A DNA stretch of 64,000 nt from Paracoccus sp. (in: a-proteobacteria) (lineage in GTDB: Bacteria; Pseudomonadota; Alphaproteobacteria; Rhodobacterales; Rhodobacteraceae), in NCBI RefSeq assembly GCF_030538755.1, contig NZ_JAUNTJ010000006.1:62001-126000 (forward strand), read 5' to 3'. Positions 35,911 to 43,766 of this stretch are shown here, in pieces (position 1 is the first letter of the stretch; each line of letters begins with the position of its first letter). The translations under genes were made by a program, and so were the position numbers. Under the pieces are notes generated by a model. It made no database searches and was not told the DNA's origin. It worked only from the letters and a program-made list of their open reading frames with translations.

Positions 35911-37497
35911 TCACTCGGCGGTGACAGCGTGGTGCATGACGTGGAAGATCACGTTCTGCTCGACCACGCCGCCGAACAGATGCGCCCAGGGACCGTTGGC
36001 AAAGATACCGACATCGGTGCCCGCATGGGTTTCCGACGACATCGGGATCAGCGCCTGCTGAAGATAGTCGATGTCGGTGGCCTGTTCTTCGGTGATGGTC
36101 GGACGGCCTTCCGGCGCGGCAAAGACCGGCGTCGGGGCCTCGGCCTCGGTCGATTCGGCGGGGGCAGGCGCGGTTGCGTCGGCGGCGATCTGTTCGCCTT
36201 CGGGCTGTTCGGGCATGGCCTGTTCCACCAGAATCGAACCCGCGCCGTTCAGGAAGCCGGCAACGGTATAGGGCTTGCCGTCAGCCGCCAGGTTCGGGTT
36301 GCCGGTGTGTTCGACGCCCTGTTCGTTTTCTTCCATGCACAGGCCAAGGATGTTGGACCCGCGGCCGCAATAGCCGTTAAAGGCGATGGCGTGTTCATGG
36401 TCGGCGGTGACGATAATCAGCGTTTCCTGTGGATCGGTCATCTCGACCGCCTTGGCGATGGCATCGGCAAAGGCTTTGCCGTCGCCGACGGTGCGGTGCA
36501 GGTTGCCATCGTGGTTGGCGTGGTCAACGCGGCCACCTTCGACGTTCAGGTAAAAGCCGTTTTCGTTGTTCGACAGCGCGGTGATCGCCGCTTCGGTCAT
36601 TTCCGCCAGCGAGGGTTCGCCGTGACGATCAAGGTCATACAGCATGTGGCTGGATTCAAACAGGCCAAAGATCGGCGCGTTGGTGGCGCTCAGATCCAGT
36701 TCGGCAAAGTCGGTGTCGGCGAAAACGACCTGCGCGCCAGCCGCCTGCATTTCCTCGATCATGTTGCGGCCATCGGTGCGCTGACCCGAGTTGCCCTCGA
36801 CATCGGTCGCATCGGCGGGCAGGAAGGCGCGGCGGCCACCACCCAGGGCGAGGTCGATCACGCCAGCGTTCATCTGGTCGATCAACTGCGCGGCGATGTC
36901 TTTCTGGTCGCAACCCTCGGGCACCTGCGCGTCGGATTCGTAATCGCGATGCACGGTGCGGGCGTAAACGGCAGCCGGGGTGGCGTGGGTGATGCGCGCG
37001 GTCGAGACGACGCCGACCGATTTGCCCATTTCCGACACGATTTCCGAGAACAGCTTGCTGCCGGCATCCGCACCGGCGGCGCAATCGCCCACCGAAACGT
37101 GGTCCATGATGTTAATCATGCCGTTCTTGCCTTTGACGCCCGAGTTCATGGCGCCGGCGGTCGGGGCCGAATCGGCGGTCTGGCCGTTCGAGGTATAGGT
37201 CTTGGACAGCGCGACATTGGGGAAACGCTCGTGCGGCTGAACGTAGTCGTCGCCCAGCCCGCCTTCCAGCTGGCCGGAATACAGACGGATCGCATAGTTC
37301 GTGCCGATGCCGTTGCCGTCAGCGGTGAACAGGATCACGTTCTTGGCTTTGTTGGTGATCGGCTGCACGGCCAGACGTTCCTGAATGGTCGCCTGTGCGT
37401 TTTTGAACCAATCGGTGTCGGCCTGCGGCAGGGTTTCGGCGGCAGCCAGCCCGGCCAGACCAAAGGTCGCGACGGTGGTAAGAAGAAGGGTCTTCAT
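35911..37497 (-). CDS. phoA: Alkaline phosphatase (PhoA superfamily)
   Basis: Periplasmic phosphomonoesterase of about 528 aa. Signal peptide to about residue 20 (GLAA-AETLP). Metal and nucleophile motifs: FTADGNGIG (first metal Asp), TADSAPTAGAMNSG (nucleophile Ser), VEGGRVDHANHDGN, and VTADHEHA with metal ligands, plus a late THAGTDVGIFANG His. A Pro/Ala/Glu-rich segment of about 45 residues (from QAMPEQPEGEQ to GRPTITEE) interrupts the C-terminal part and looks like a flexible insertion. ATG 37497 has GGAG at 7-8 nt; ATG 37503 is too close to it. Four Pho-box units lie directly upstream, so phosphate-starvation control by PhoB is very likely. Confidence 0.93.
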   Translation of the reverse strand: MKTLLLTTVATFGLAGLAAAETLPQADTDWFKNAQATIQERLAVQPITNKAKNVILFTADGNGIGTNYAIRLYSGQLEGGLGDDYVQPHERFPNVALSKTYTSNGQTADSAPTAGAMNSGVKGKNGMINIMDHVSVGDCAAGADAGSKLFSEIVSEMGKSVGVVSTARITHATPAAVYARTVHRDYESDAQVPEGCDQKDIAAQLIDQMNAGVIDLALGGGRRAFLPADATDVEGNSGQRTDGRNMIEEMQAAGAQVVFADTDFAELDLSATNAPIFGLFESSHMLYDLDRHGEPSLAEMTEAAITALSNNENGFYLNVEGGRVDHANHDGNLHRTVGDGKAFADAIAKAVEMTDPQETLIIVTADHEHAIAFNGYCGRGSNILGLCMEENEQGVEHTGNPNLAADGKPYTVAGFLNGAGSILVEQAMPEQPEGEQIAADATAPAPAESTEAEAPTPVFAAPEGRPTITEEQATDIDYLQQALIPMSSETHAGTDVGIFANGPWAHLFGGVVEQNVIFHVMHHAVTAE

Positions 37498-37537
37498 CGA
37501 CATGCTCCACAACAAGGTCAGCCTGCGTCTAGCGGCG

Positions 37538-37581
37538 GATTGTGACGGCTTTGCAGCGGAAATGTGACGGGTTTGTGATGG
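37538..37581 (-). promoter_or_regulatory. Tandem Pho boxes (four 11-bp units) upstream of phoA
   Basis: Read toward phoA, four 7-mers recur every 11 bp: CCATCAC, CCGTCAC, CCGCTGC, CCGTCAC, each followed by an A/T-rich 4-mer (AAAC, ATTT, AAAG, AATC). This is the PhoB-binding design (CTGTCAT-N4 repeats). The array ends 41 nt upstream of the phoA start, where it would replace the -35 element. Two tandem boxes suggest cooperative binding by two PhoB dimers. The PhoB assignment is by pattern and by the downstream gene. Confidence 0.75.
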
Positions 37582-37619
37582 TTGGCGGGGGGGCGTTTTT
37601 GGGGTTGTCCCGGCCGGTT

Positions 37620-37633
37620 CCAGTTGCAACTGG
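37620..37633. promoter_or_regulatory. 14-bp palindrome upstream of the VIT-family transporter gene
   Basis: CCAGTTGCAACTGG is a perfect palindrome 65 nt before the ATG at 37699. A TTGTCC hexamer lies at 37605-37610 and TGGCAT at 37631-37636, giving a 20-bp spacer with the dyad inside. That resembles MerR-family metal-sensor promoters, but no MerR gene is nearby, so the regulator is unknown. Confidence 0.45.
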
Positions 37634-37698
37634 CATGGAGCGGTCGTATTGAAACCGCCTTGCTTGCGGCGATTCCCGCCCCGGACCGGAGTTAGACC

Positions 37699-38406
37699 AT
37701 GCGCCATCTGTCCAGTGCTCATTCCGATGATCCGCATTTCATCAGCCGGTCCAACTGGCTGCGCGCCTCCGTTCTGGGGGCCAATGACGGCATCGTTTCG
37801 GTCAGTTCGCTGATCGTGGGCGTGGCTGCGGCGACGCCCGATCCGGCCACGGTGGCGCTGGCGGGCGTGGCCGGGCTGACCGCCGGGGCCATGTCGATGG
37901 CGGCGGGGGAATATGTCTCGGTCAGTTCGCAGACCGACATCGAACGGGCCGACATGCGGCGCGAGCTTGAGGCGCTGGAAAGCGACCCCGACGGCGAGAT
38001 GGCCGAACTGGCCGCGATCTGGCGCGACCGGGGCCTGTCGGATGAAACGGCGCAAAAGGTTGCATGGGAACTGACCCATCACGACGCGCTTGGCGCGCAT
38101 ATGCGTGACGAACTGGGCCTGACCGAGGCGCTGGCCGCCAATCCGTTGCAGGCGGCGCTGGCATCCGGGCTGACCTTTTCGGCGGCGGCGGCCATGCCGG
38201 TCGCGGCCAGCTTGCTGGCGCCTGCGGGGCAGATCATCCCGGCGGTGCTGGTGGTGACGCTGCTGGCGCTGGTTTTGCTGGGCGCGATCGGTGCGCGGGC
38301 GGGCGGTGCGCCGATGGGGCGCGCGATCTTGCGGGTGGTCATCTGGGGCGGCTTTGCCATGGCCGTGACGGCGGGCGTCGGGCGGCTGTTCGGCGTCAGC
38401 GTCTGA
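37699..38406 (+). CDS. VIT (CCC1)-family divalent metal transporter
   Basis: Membrane protein of 235 aa related to vacuolar iron transporters and nodulin-21. Seen: NWLRASVLGANDGIVSVSSLIVGV (TM1 with the conserved Asp), GLTAGAMSMAAGEYVSVSSQTD (TM2 with the signature MAAGEYVSV), a cytoplasmic Glu/Asp-rich helical region (ERADMRRELEALESDPDGE) that binds metal in relatives, then three C-terminal helices. It would export Fe2+ or Mn2+ from the cytoplasm. Ribosome site GGAG is 7 nt upstream. It is divergent from phoA; no riboswitch signature was recognised in the leader. Confidence 0.9.
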   Translation: MRHLSSAHSDDPHFISRSNWLRASVLGANDGIVSVSSLIVGVAAATPDPATVALAGVAGLTAGAMSMAAGEYVSVSSQTDIERADMRRELEALESDPDGEMAELAAIWRDRGLSDETAQKVAWELTHHDALGAHMRDELGLTEALAANPLQAALASGLTFSAAAAMPVAASLLAPAGQIIPAVLVVTLLALVLLGAIGARAGGAPMGRAILRVVIWGGFAMAVTAGVGRLFGVSV

Positions 38407-38499
38407 TTTCCGGCGCGGCTTAACGGTTTCTCAAGCCCCGTGGGGTTAACCTGCCCTTTCCTTGCCGCGAATCTGGCGCGGTGTGAAAAGGGGGGACGG

Positions 38500-39477
38500 A
38501 TGCTGACCGGCTATCATCATGTGACGGCCATTACAGCCGACCTGCGGGCCTGCCATGATTTCATGGCCGGGCTGCTGGGCCTGCGGCTGGTCAAGCGCAG
38601 CGTGAACGAGGACAGCGGCGGCCTGCATCTGTTTTACGGCGACGGGGCAGGGCGTGTGGGGGCTACGCTGTCGTTCTTTCACTGGAACAGCGCGCCGGAA
38701 CAGCGCGGGACGAATGCCATCGTCCGGGTGGGCTTTCGCATTCCGCCGGACAGTCTGGATTTCTGGGCCGCGCGCCTGGCGGGGGCGGGCTGTGCGGTGC
38801 GGGCGCAGGCTGTCGGTGCGTGGGATGCGCTGCTGTGTGACAGCCCCGACGGGCTGCGGCTGGCGCTGATCGCGGACCCCTGCGGGCCGGCGGCTGTGGC
38901 GCATCGGGACTCATCCGTGCCGCCCGAACATCAGATTCGCGGGCTGGGGGCGGTTGCCCTGTCGGTGCATGACGCGGCGGGCAGTTGCTGGTTTCTGACC
39001 GGCCTGATGGGGATGCGGCAGGCCGGGGAATGGGATGACCCGGACGGGGCCGGGCGGGTCATGGCCTTTGTCATGCCGGGCGCGCCCCCCGGCCCCGCTG
39101 GCGAGGTGCATGTCATCGTGCAGCCAGACCTGCCCCCGGCGCGGCAGGGGGCGGGGGCGGTGCATCATCTGGCCTTTTGCGTGGACGATGCCGCCGCCGG
39201 GCTGGCCTGTCGGCAGCGGCTGATCGACCATGGCGTTCAGGTGGCCCCTCAGATCGACCGCCGCTATTTCCAGAGCATCTATTTCCGCGAACCCGGCGGC
39301 AATCTGCTGGAAATCGCCACCCGTGGCCCCGGATTCACCGTGGATGAGCCGCTGCCCGCTCTGGGCGGCAGGCTGATCCTGCCGCAGCGGCTGGAACACA
39401 TGCGACCGCAGCTTGTGCAGGATATGCCGCTGCCCGAACCGCAGGGCACTGGAAATTGCGGGCAATCCGGTTCATAG
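38500..39477 (+). CDS. Ring-cleaving dioxygenase-like VOC protein (MhqO family)
   Basis: Glyoxalase/extradiol-dioxygenase fold of 325 aa with two VOC modules. Metal ligands fit His in GYHHVTAI (residues 4-6), His in VHHLAFCVDD, and Glu in GGNLLEIAT. The YFREPGGNLLEIATRGPGF segment is typical of the MhqO/MhqA group, whose members act on quinones and hydroquinones. Start at ATG 38500 behind AAAGGGGGGA. It stands alone between the VIT gene and rnd. Substrate unknown. Confidence 0.85.
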   Translation: MLTGYHHVTAITADLRACHDFMAGLLGLRLVKRSVNEDSGGLHLFYGDGAGRVGATLSFFHWNSAPEQRGTNAIVRVGFRIPPDSLDFWAARLAGAGCAVRAQAVGAWDALLCDSPDGLRLALIADPCGPAAVAHRDSSVPPEHQIRGLGAVALSVHDAAGSCWFLTGLMGMRQAGEWDDPDGAGRVMAFVMPGAPPGPAGEVHVIVQPDLPPARQGAGAVHHLAFCVDDAAAGLACRQRLIDHGVQVAPQIDRRYFQSIYFREPGGNLLEIATRGPGFTVDEPLPALGGRLILPQRLEHMRPQLVQDMPLPEPQGTGNCGQSGS

Positions 39478-39507
39478 GGGCGCGATATATCAGCAAGAGA
39501 CCGCGTG

Positions 39508-40122
39508 ATGAGCATTCATCTTTATCAGGGCGACCTGCCCGACGATCTGGAGCTTGGCCCCAGCGTTGCCATCGACACCGAAACCATGGGCCTTGACCCG
39601 CGCCGCGACCGGCTGTGTCTGGTGCAGTTGTCCTCGGGCGATGGGCAGGCGCATCTGGTGCAGATCGCCCGCGGCCAGCACGAGGCGCCGAACCTGACCC
39701 GGATGCTGGTCAATCCTCAGGTGCTGAAGCTGTTCCACTTTGGCCGCTTTGACATCGCGGCGCTGGAAAATGCCTTTGGCGTGGTGACGGCTCCGGTCTG
39801 GTGCACCAAGATCGCGTCCAAGCTGGTGCGCACCTATACCGACCGGCACGGGCTGAAATATCTGCTGAACGAACTGGTCGAGGTGGATATTTCCAAGCAG
39901 CAGCAGACCAGCGACTGGGGCGCCGAGGAACTGTCGGATGCGCAGTTGGAATATGCGGCATCCGATGTGCTGCATCTGCACAAGCTGAAGGATGTGCTGG
40001 AAGAACGCCTGAAGCGTGAAGGGCGGATGGGTCTGGCGCAGGCCTGTTTCGATTTTCTGCCTGCCCGCGCGCATCTGGATCTGTTGGGCTGGGGGGATGA
40101 AAAGGACATCTTCAGCCATTAA
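39508..40122 (+). CDS. rnd: Ribonuclease D-like 3'-5' exonuclease (catalytic domain only)
   Basis: DEDD-family exonuclease of 204 aa. Catalytic residues: Asp/Glu in AIDTETMGLD, Asp in HFGRFDIAAL, and Asp plus Tyr in YAASDVLHLHKL. There is no HRDC domain, so it is the short RNase D form common in alphaproteobacteria, acting in tRNA/small-RNA 3' maturation. ATG 39508 is preferred over the in-frame GTG at 39505. It is followed by a strong hairpin and then kdsD. Confidence 0.92.
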   Translation: MSIHLYQGDLPDDLELGPSVAIDTETMGLDPRRDRLCLVQLSSGDGQAHLVQIARGQHEAPNLTRMLVNPQVLKLFHFGRFDIAALENAFGVVTAPVWCTKIASKLVRTYTDRHGLKYLLNELVEVDISKQQQTSDWGAEELSDAQLEYAASDVLHLHKLKDVLEERLKREGRMGLAQACFDFLPARAHLDLLGWGDEKDIFSH

Positions 40123-40135
40123 TTTGACTGTCGGA

Positions 40136-40161
40136 CCGGGGGCCAGCCCCCGGGCCCCCGG
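40136..40161 (+). terminator. GC-rich hairpin between rnd and kdsD
   Basis: CCGGGGGCC and GGCCCCCGG form a 9-bp stem with an 8-nt loop, 13 nt after the rnd stop. It is followed by GGATATTTGCAAACGAAAGAC, similar to a motif near 33293 in the window. It is likely an rnd 3' end or a dispersed extragenic element; no U-tract follows. Confidence 0.5.
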
Positions 40162-40190
40162 GATATTTGCAAACGAAAGACGGGTCTGGT

Positions 40191-41138
40191 GTGAGCGGAT
40201 ATATCGAAACAGCGCGGCGGGTGATCGCGGTCGAGGCCGAGGGGCTGGCGCAACTGGCTGCCGGGCTGGATGCGTCCTTTGATCGTGCTGTCGACCTGAT
40301 TCTGGGGGCCAGCGGTCGGGTGATCGTGTCGGGCATGGGGAAATCCGGCCATATCGGGCGCAAGATCGCCGCCACGCTGGCCAGCACCGGCACGCCCGCG
40401 CAATTCGTTCATCCGGCCGAGGCCAGCCACGGCGATCTGGGCATGGTCACGCAGGCCGATGTCGTCTTGATGCTGTCGAACAGCGGCGAAACGCCCGAGC
40501 TGGCGGATATGATCGCCCACACGCGGCGGTTCTCGATCCCGCTGATCGGCGTGGCCTCGCGGCCCGAATCGACGTTGCTGCGGCAGGCGGATGTGGCGCT
40601 GGTTCTGCCGCAGGCGGCCGAGGCCTGTGGCACCGGAATCGTGCCCACGACATCGACCACCATGACGCTGGCGCTGGGCGATGCGTTGGCCGTTGCGCTG
40701 ATGGAGCACCGGCAGTTCACCCCCGAACATTTCCGCACCTTCCATCCCGGCGGCAAGCTGGGCGCGCGGCTGGCCAAGGTGGGGGATCTGATGCACCGCG
40801 ATATGCCGCTGGTGCCTGACGACGCGCCGATGGCCGATGCGTTGCTGACGATCAGCCGCATGGGCTTTGGCGTGACGGGTGTGGTGGACGGGCAGGGGCG
40901 GCTGACCGGCATCATCACCGACGGCGACCTGCGCCGCCATATGGACGGGCTGCTGGATCGCCGCGCCGGGCAGGTGATGACCGCGAACCCGCGCAGCATC
41001 TCGCCCTCTGCCCTGGCCGAGGCGGCGCTGGCGGAAATGCAGGCGCGCAAGATCACCTGTCTGTTCGCGCTGGATGATGACGGGCGGCCGGCGGGCATTC
41101 TGCACATCCACGACTGTCTTCGTGCCGGGATGGTATGA
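40191..41138 (+). CDS. kdsD: D-arabinose-5-phosphate isomerase
   Basis: Cytoplasmic isomerase of about 315 aa that makes arabinose 5-phosphate for Kdo synthesis. The SIS domain (residues 35-175) shows SGMGKSGHIGRKIAATLASTGTPA, the FVHPAEASHGDLG loop, and LSNSGETPELADM. Two CBS domains follow (about 200-315; LVPDDAPMADAL, and GIITDGDLRRHM). Start GTG at 40191 is chosen over TTG at 40167 because it matches the usual N-terminal IETARRVIAVEAEGL position; neither is an ATG. It overlaps lptC by 4 nt, leading into the lpt genes. Confidence 0.94.
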   Translation: MSGYIETARRVIAVEAEGLAQLAAGLDASFDRAVDLILGASGRVIVSGMGKSGHIGRKIAATLASTGTPAQFVHPAEASHGDLGMVTQADVVLMLSNSGETPELADMIAHTRRFSIPLIGVASRPESTLLRQADVALVLPQAAEACGTGIVPTTSTTMTLALGDALAVALMEHRQFTPEHFRTFHPGGKLGARLAKVGDLMHRDMPLVPDDAPMADALLTISRMGFGVTGVVDGQGRLTGIITDGDLRRHMDGLLDRRAGQVMTANPRSISPSALAEAALAEMQARKITCLFALDDDGRPAGILHIHDCLRAGMV

Positions 41139-41713
41139 TGAACCGCACGCGTATCGTTCGCTGGCTGCGTGTGCTGTTGCCGTTGCTGGCGCTGGCGATT
41201 CTGTCAACGCTGTTCCTGCTGGGCCGCAAGCCGGGGGTTGCGCCGAATATCCCCTATGCGCAGGTCGATGCCGAGGATATGGCCCGCGACCCGCGCATCA
41301 CCGCGCCGCATTATGCCGGGGTGACGCCGGATGGCGCGCAGATTTCGCTGAGCGCGGCCGAGGCTTCGACCGACCCGGCGGATGGCCGGCTGCGCAGTTT
41401 GCAGATGGACTGGCGCGCGCCCGGTGATGGCGGGCTGACCGCCAGTCTGGCTGCGCCTCTGGCCGAAACCAGCCCTGATTCCGTGCATCTGTCCGGCGGT
41501 GTGCAGATGCAGACCTCATCCGGCTGGCGGCTGACGGCGCCCGACATCACCGCGATGATGACCGATGACCGGATCAGCGCCAGCGAAGGCGTGGCCGCCA
41601 CCGCCCCCTTTGGCCGGATCGAGGCGGGGGCGATGGATCTGGTGCCCGATGGTGCGGGCGCGGGCCATGTCTTGAACTTCACAGGCGGCGTGCGTCTGTT
41701 ATACCAGCCCTGA
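41135..41713 (+). CDS. lptC: LPS export protein LptC
   Basis: Bitopic inner-membrane protein (192 aa) with one N-terminal helix (residues 10-29) and a periplasmic beta-jellyroll that accepts LPS from LptBFG and passes it to LptA. Sequence in the family is poorly conserved; the call rests on fold-like features (DPRITAPHYAGVTPDGAQISLSA, HLSGGVQMQTSSGWRLTAPDITA) and the position between kdsD and lptA. It overlaps kdsD by 4 nt. Confidence 0.9.
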   Translation: MMNRTRIVRWLRVLLPLLALAILSTLFLLGRKPGVAPNIPYAQVDAEDMARDPRITAPHYAGVTPDGAQISLSAAEASTDPADGRLRSLQMDWRAPGDGGLTASLAAPLAETSPDSVHLSGGVQMQTSSGWRLTAPDITAMMTDDRISASEGVAATAPFGRIEAGAMDLVPDGAGAGHVLNFTGGVRLLYQP

Positions 41714-41739
41714 TCCCATCCGCGCACCCCGAGGTTGCC

Positions 41740-42234
41740 ATGTTCCGTGCCACATTGATCGCCCTGACCCTGACCGCCCTGCCCGCTGCGGCGCAGACCG
41801 TGGCTTTTGGCGGGATGCGCGCCGACATCAGCGCCCCGGTCGAGGTGTCGGCGGATTCGTTAAGCGTGAATCAGGCCGATGGCACGGCGTTGTTTCAGGG
41901 CAATGTCGTGATCGGGCAGGGCGAGATGCGGCTGTCGGCGCAAAGCGTGCGGGTCGAATATGCCGATGGCGCGGGTGCCGGCACGGACGGGCAGCGCCGC
42001 ATCCGGGCGCTGGATGCGTCAGGCGGGGTGGTGCTGGTCAGCGGGCCGGACGCCGCCGAGGCGAAATCGGCCCGATACGAGGTGGACAGCGGCATGGTGA
42101 CGCTCAGCGGCGATGTGCTGCTGACCCAGGGCAGCAATGTCATGAGCGGGGATCGCATCGTCGTCAATCTGGCCGACGGCACCGCGCAGGCGCAGGGGCG
42201 TGTGCGGTCTGTGCTGCAACCGGGCCGCAACTGA
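41740..42234 (+). CDS. lptA: LPS periplasmic bridge protein LptA
   Basis: Periplasmic OstA-domain protein of 164 aa. Signal peptide about residues 1-18 (PAAA-QTVA). The jellyroll shows the expected DSLSVNQADGTALFQGNVVIGQGEMRLSA and SGDVLLTQGSNVMSGDRIVVNL repeats. It polymerises to bridge LptC and LptD. It overlaps lptB by 1 nt. Confidence 0.94.
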   Translation: MFRATLIALTLTALPAAAQTVAFGGMRADISAPVEVSADSLSVNQADGTALFQGNVVIGQGEMRLSAQSVRVEYADGAGAGTDGQRRIRALDASGGVVLVSGPDAAEAKSARYEVDSGMVTLSGDVLLTQGSNVMSGDRIVVNLADGTAQAQGRVRSVLQPGRN

Positions 42235-42986
42235 TGGCGGGCACGGCGGCTGACCCCGGCGCTCAGGGGCTGCGTGTCCGCGCGCTGCGCAAATCATACC
42301 GCAACCGGCCGGTGATCCGCGATGTGTCGATGGATCTGGCCCGTGGCGAGGTGGTGGCCCTGCTGGGGCCGAACGGATCGGGCAAGACCACCTGCTTTTA
42401 TTGCATCGCCGGGTTGGTGGCCGCCGATGCCGGGCAGGTGCTGATCGACGGGCATGATGCCACCGTGCTGCCGATGTTTCGCCGGGCGCGGCTGGGGATC
42501 GGCTATCTGCCGCAGGAAATGTCGATCTTTCGCGGGCTGACGGTCGAGCAGAACATCATGGCCGTGCTGGAGCTGTCGCAGCGCGACAGCCACCGCCGCC
42601 GCGACCGGCTTGAGGAATTGCTGGGCGATTTTTCCATCGCGCATCTGCGGCAGGCCCCGGCCATGGCGCTGTCCGGGGGTGAACGGCGGCGGGTGGAAAT
42701 TGCGCGCTGTCTGGCCTCTAACCCGTCTTATCTGCTGCTGGACGAACCCTTTGCCGGGGTCGATCCGATTGCGGTGAACGAAATTCGCGGGCTGGTGCAT
42801 GATCTGAAATCGCGCGGCATCGGCGTGCTGATTACCGACCATAACGTGCGCGAAACGCTGGGGATCGTGGACCGCGCCTATATTCTGCACGATGGCCATG
42901 TGCTGATGTCGGGCACCACCGATGAAATCGTTGCCGACCCGCGCGTGCGGCAGGTCTATCTGGGCGAAGGCTTTCGCATGGTCTGA
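42234..42986 (+). CDS. lptB: LPS export ABC ATPase LptB
   Basis: ATPase of 250 aa that drives LPS extraction through LptFG. Walker A GPNGSGKT, Q-loop LPQEMSIFRGL, signature LSGGERRRVEIAR, Walker B YLLLDEPFAGVDPIAV, switch His in LITDHNVRETL, all matching LptB. The C-terminal region (GTTDEIVADPRVRQVYLGEGF) is diagnostic. Unlike in many proteobacteria, the next gene is hpf, with no rpoN between. Confidence 0.97.
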   Translation: MAGTAADPGAQGLRVRALRKSYRNRPVIRDVSMDLARGEVVALLGPNGSGKTTCFYCIAGLVAADAGQVLIDGHDATVLPMFRRARLGIGYLPQEMSIFRGLTVEQNIMAVLELSQRDSHRRRDRLEELLGDFSIAHLRQAPAMALSGGERRRVEIARCLASNPSYLLLDEPFAGVDPIAVNEIRGLVHDLKSRGIGVLITDHNVRETLGIVDRAYILHDGHVLMSGTTDEIVADPRVRQVYLGEGFRMV

Positions 42987-42993
42987 TCGCGCA

Positions 42994-43010
42994 ATGCCGC
43001 AATGCGGCAT
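42994..43010 (+). terminator. Short hairpin after lptB
   Basis: ATGCCGC-AAT-GCGGCAT is a perfect 7-bp stem with a 3-nt loop, 7 nt after the lptB stop. A possible -35 (TTGACA, 43021-43026) for hpf follows at once. It is probably the end of the lpt transcript, though no U-tract is present. Confidence 0.5.
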
Positions 43011-43131
43011 CTTGCTGCGATTGACAGCGAAACAATTCCGGCAGCAAACTGTTGGTATGGGGGCAATTTCCGCCCTCGCGCATCCGTCGCGCAGTCATTG
43101 GCCGTGTGGCGGCAACAAGAAAGGACCAACG

Positions 43132-43707
43132 ATGCGCTATACCATCAGCGGAAAACATCTGGATGTCGGCGATGCACTGACATCGCATGTGAAAACGGAA
43201 CTGGGTGAGACGATCGACAAATATTCGCAGCGGCCGACCGATGCGACCATCACCTTTTCCCGCGATGCGCATCAGTTCACCTGCGATGCCGTGGTGCATC
43301 TGTCCACCGGCCTGACCGTGCAGGCCAAAGGGTCCGCAGCCGAGGTCTATGCCGCCTTCGAGGCGTGCCGCGAAAAGATGGACAAGCAGTTGCGCCGCTA
43401 CAAGCGCCGCCTGAAGGATCACCACAAGGAACGGCAGACCCCGGTTGAGTTCGGGCAGGCAGGCATGTATGTGCTGGCCGCCGATGAGGATGAATGGGAA
43501 TCGCAGGAAACCGGCCTGCAACCGATCATCATCGCCGAAATGGAAAGCCGTGTGCCCACCCTGTCGGTTGGCGATGCGGTGATGCAGATGGAACTGGCCG
43601 GCGCGCCGTTGCTGGTGTTCCGCAATGAAAAGCACGGTGGCGTTAACGTGGTCCACCGGCGCGAAGATGGAAACGTGGGGTGGATCGACCCCCGCAGTAT
43701 GTCGTGA
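43132..43707 (+). CDS. hpf: Long-form ribosome hibernation promoting factor
   Basis: Protein of 191 aa that dimerises 70S ribosomes during stasis. N-terminal HPF/YfiA domain (residues 1-105: MRYTISGKHLDVGDALTSHVKTEL, then the basic KMDKQLRRYKRRLKDHHKE end), linker, and a C-terminal dimerisation domain (about 135-190: PTLSVGDAVMQMELAGAPLLVFRNE). Ribosome site AAAGGA lies 6 nt upstream. Position before ptsN is conserved. Confidence 0.95.
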   Translation: MRYTISGKHLDVGDALTSHVKTELGETIDKYSQRPTDATITFSRDAHQFTCDAVVHLSTGLTVQAKGSAAEVYAAFEACREKMDKQLRRYKRRLKDHHKERQTPVEFGQAGMYVLAADEDEWESQETGLQPIIIAEMESRVPTLSVGDAVMQMELAGAPLLVFRNEKHGGVNVVHRREDGNVGWIDPRSMS

Positions 43708-43766
43708 TGTCCGGGCCGGGCGGCGGTCAGCCCCGCCGCCCGGACGGCTTGAAAGATCAGGGAAAC

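Noticed and set aside
37582-37698. Possible manganese (yybP-ykoY) riboswitch before the VIT transporter
   Set aside because: I looked for the conserved riboswitch loops and found none; a DNA palindrome is the better explanation.
38440-38499. Longer start for the VOC dioxygenase-like protein
   Set aside because: The extra 20 codons precede the AAAGGGGGGA ribosome site and the conserved GYHHVTAI start, so they are not translated.
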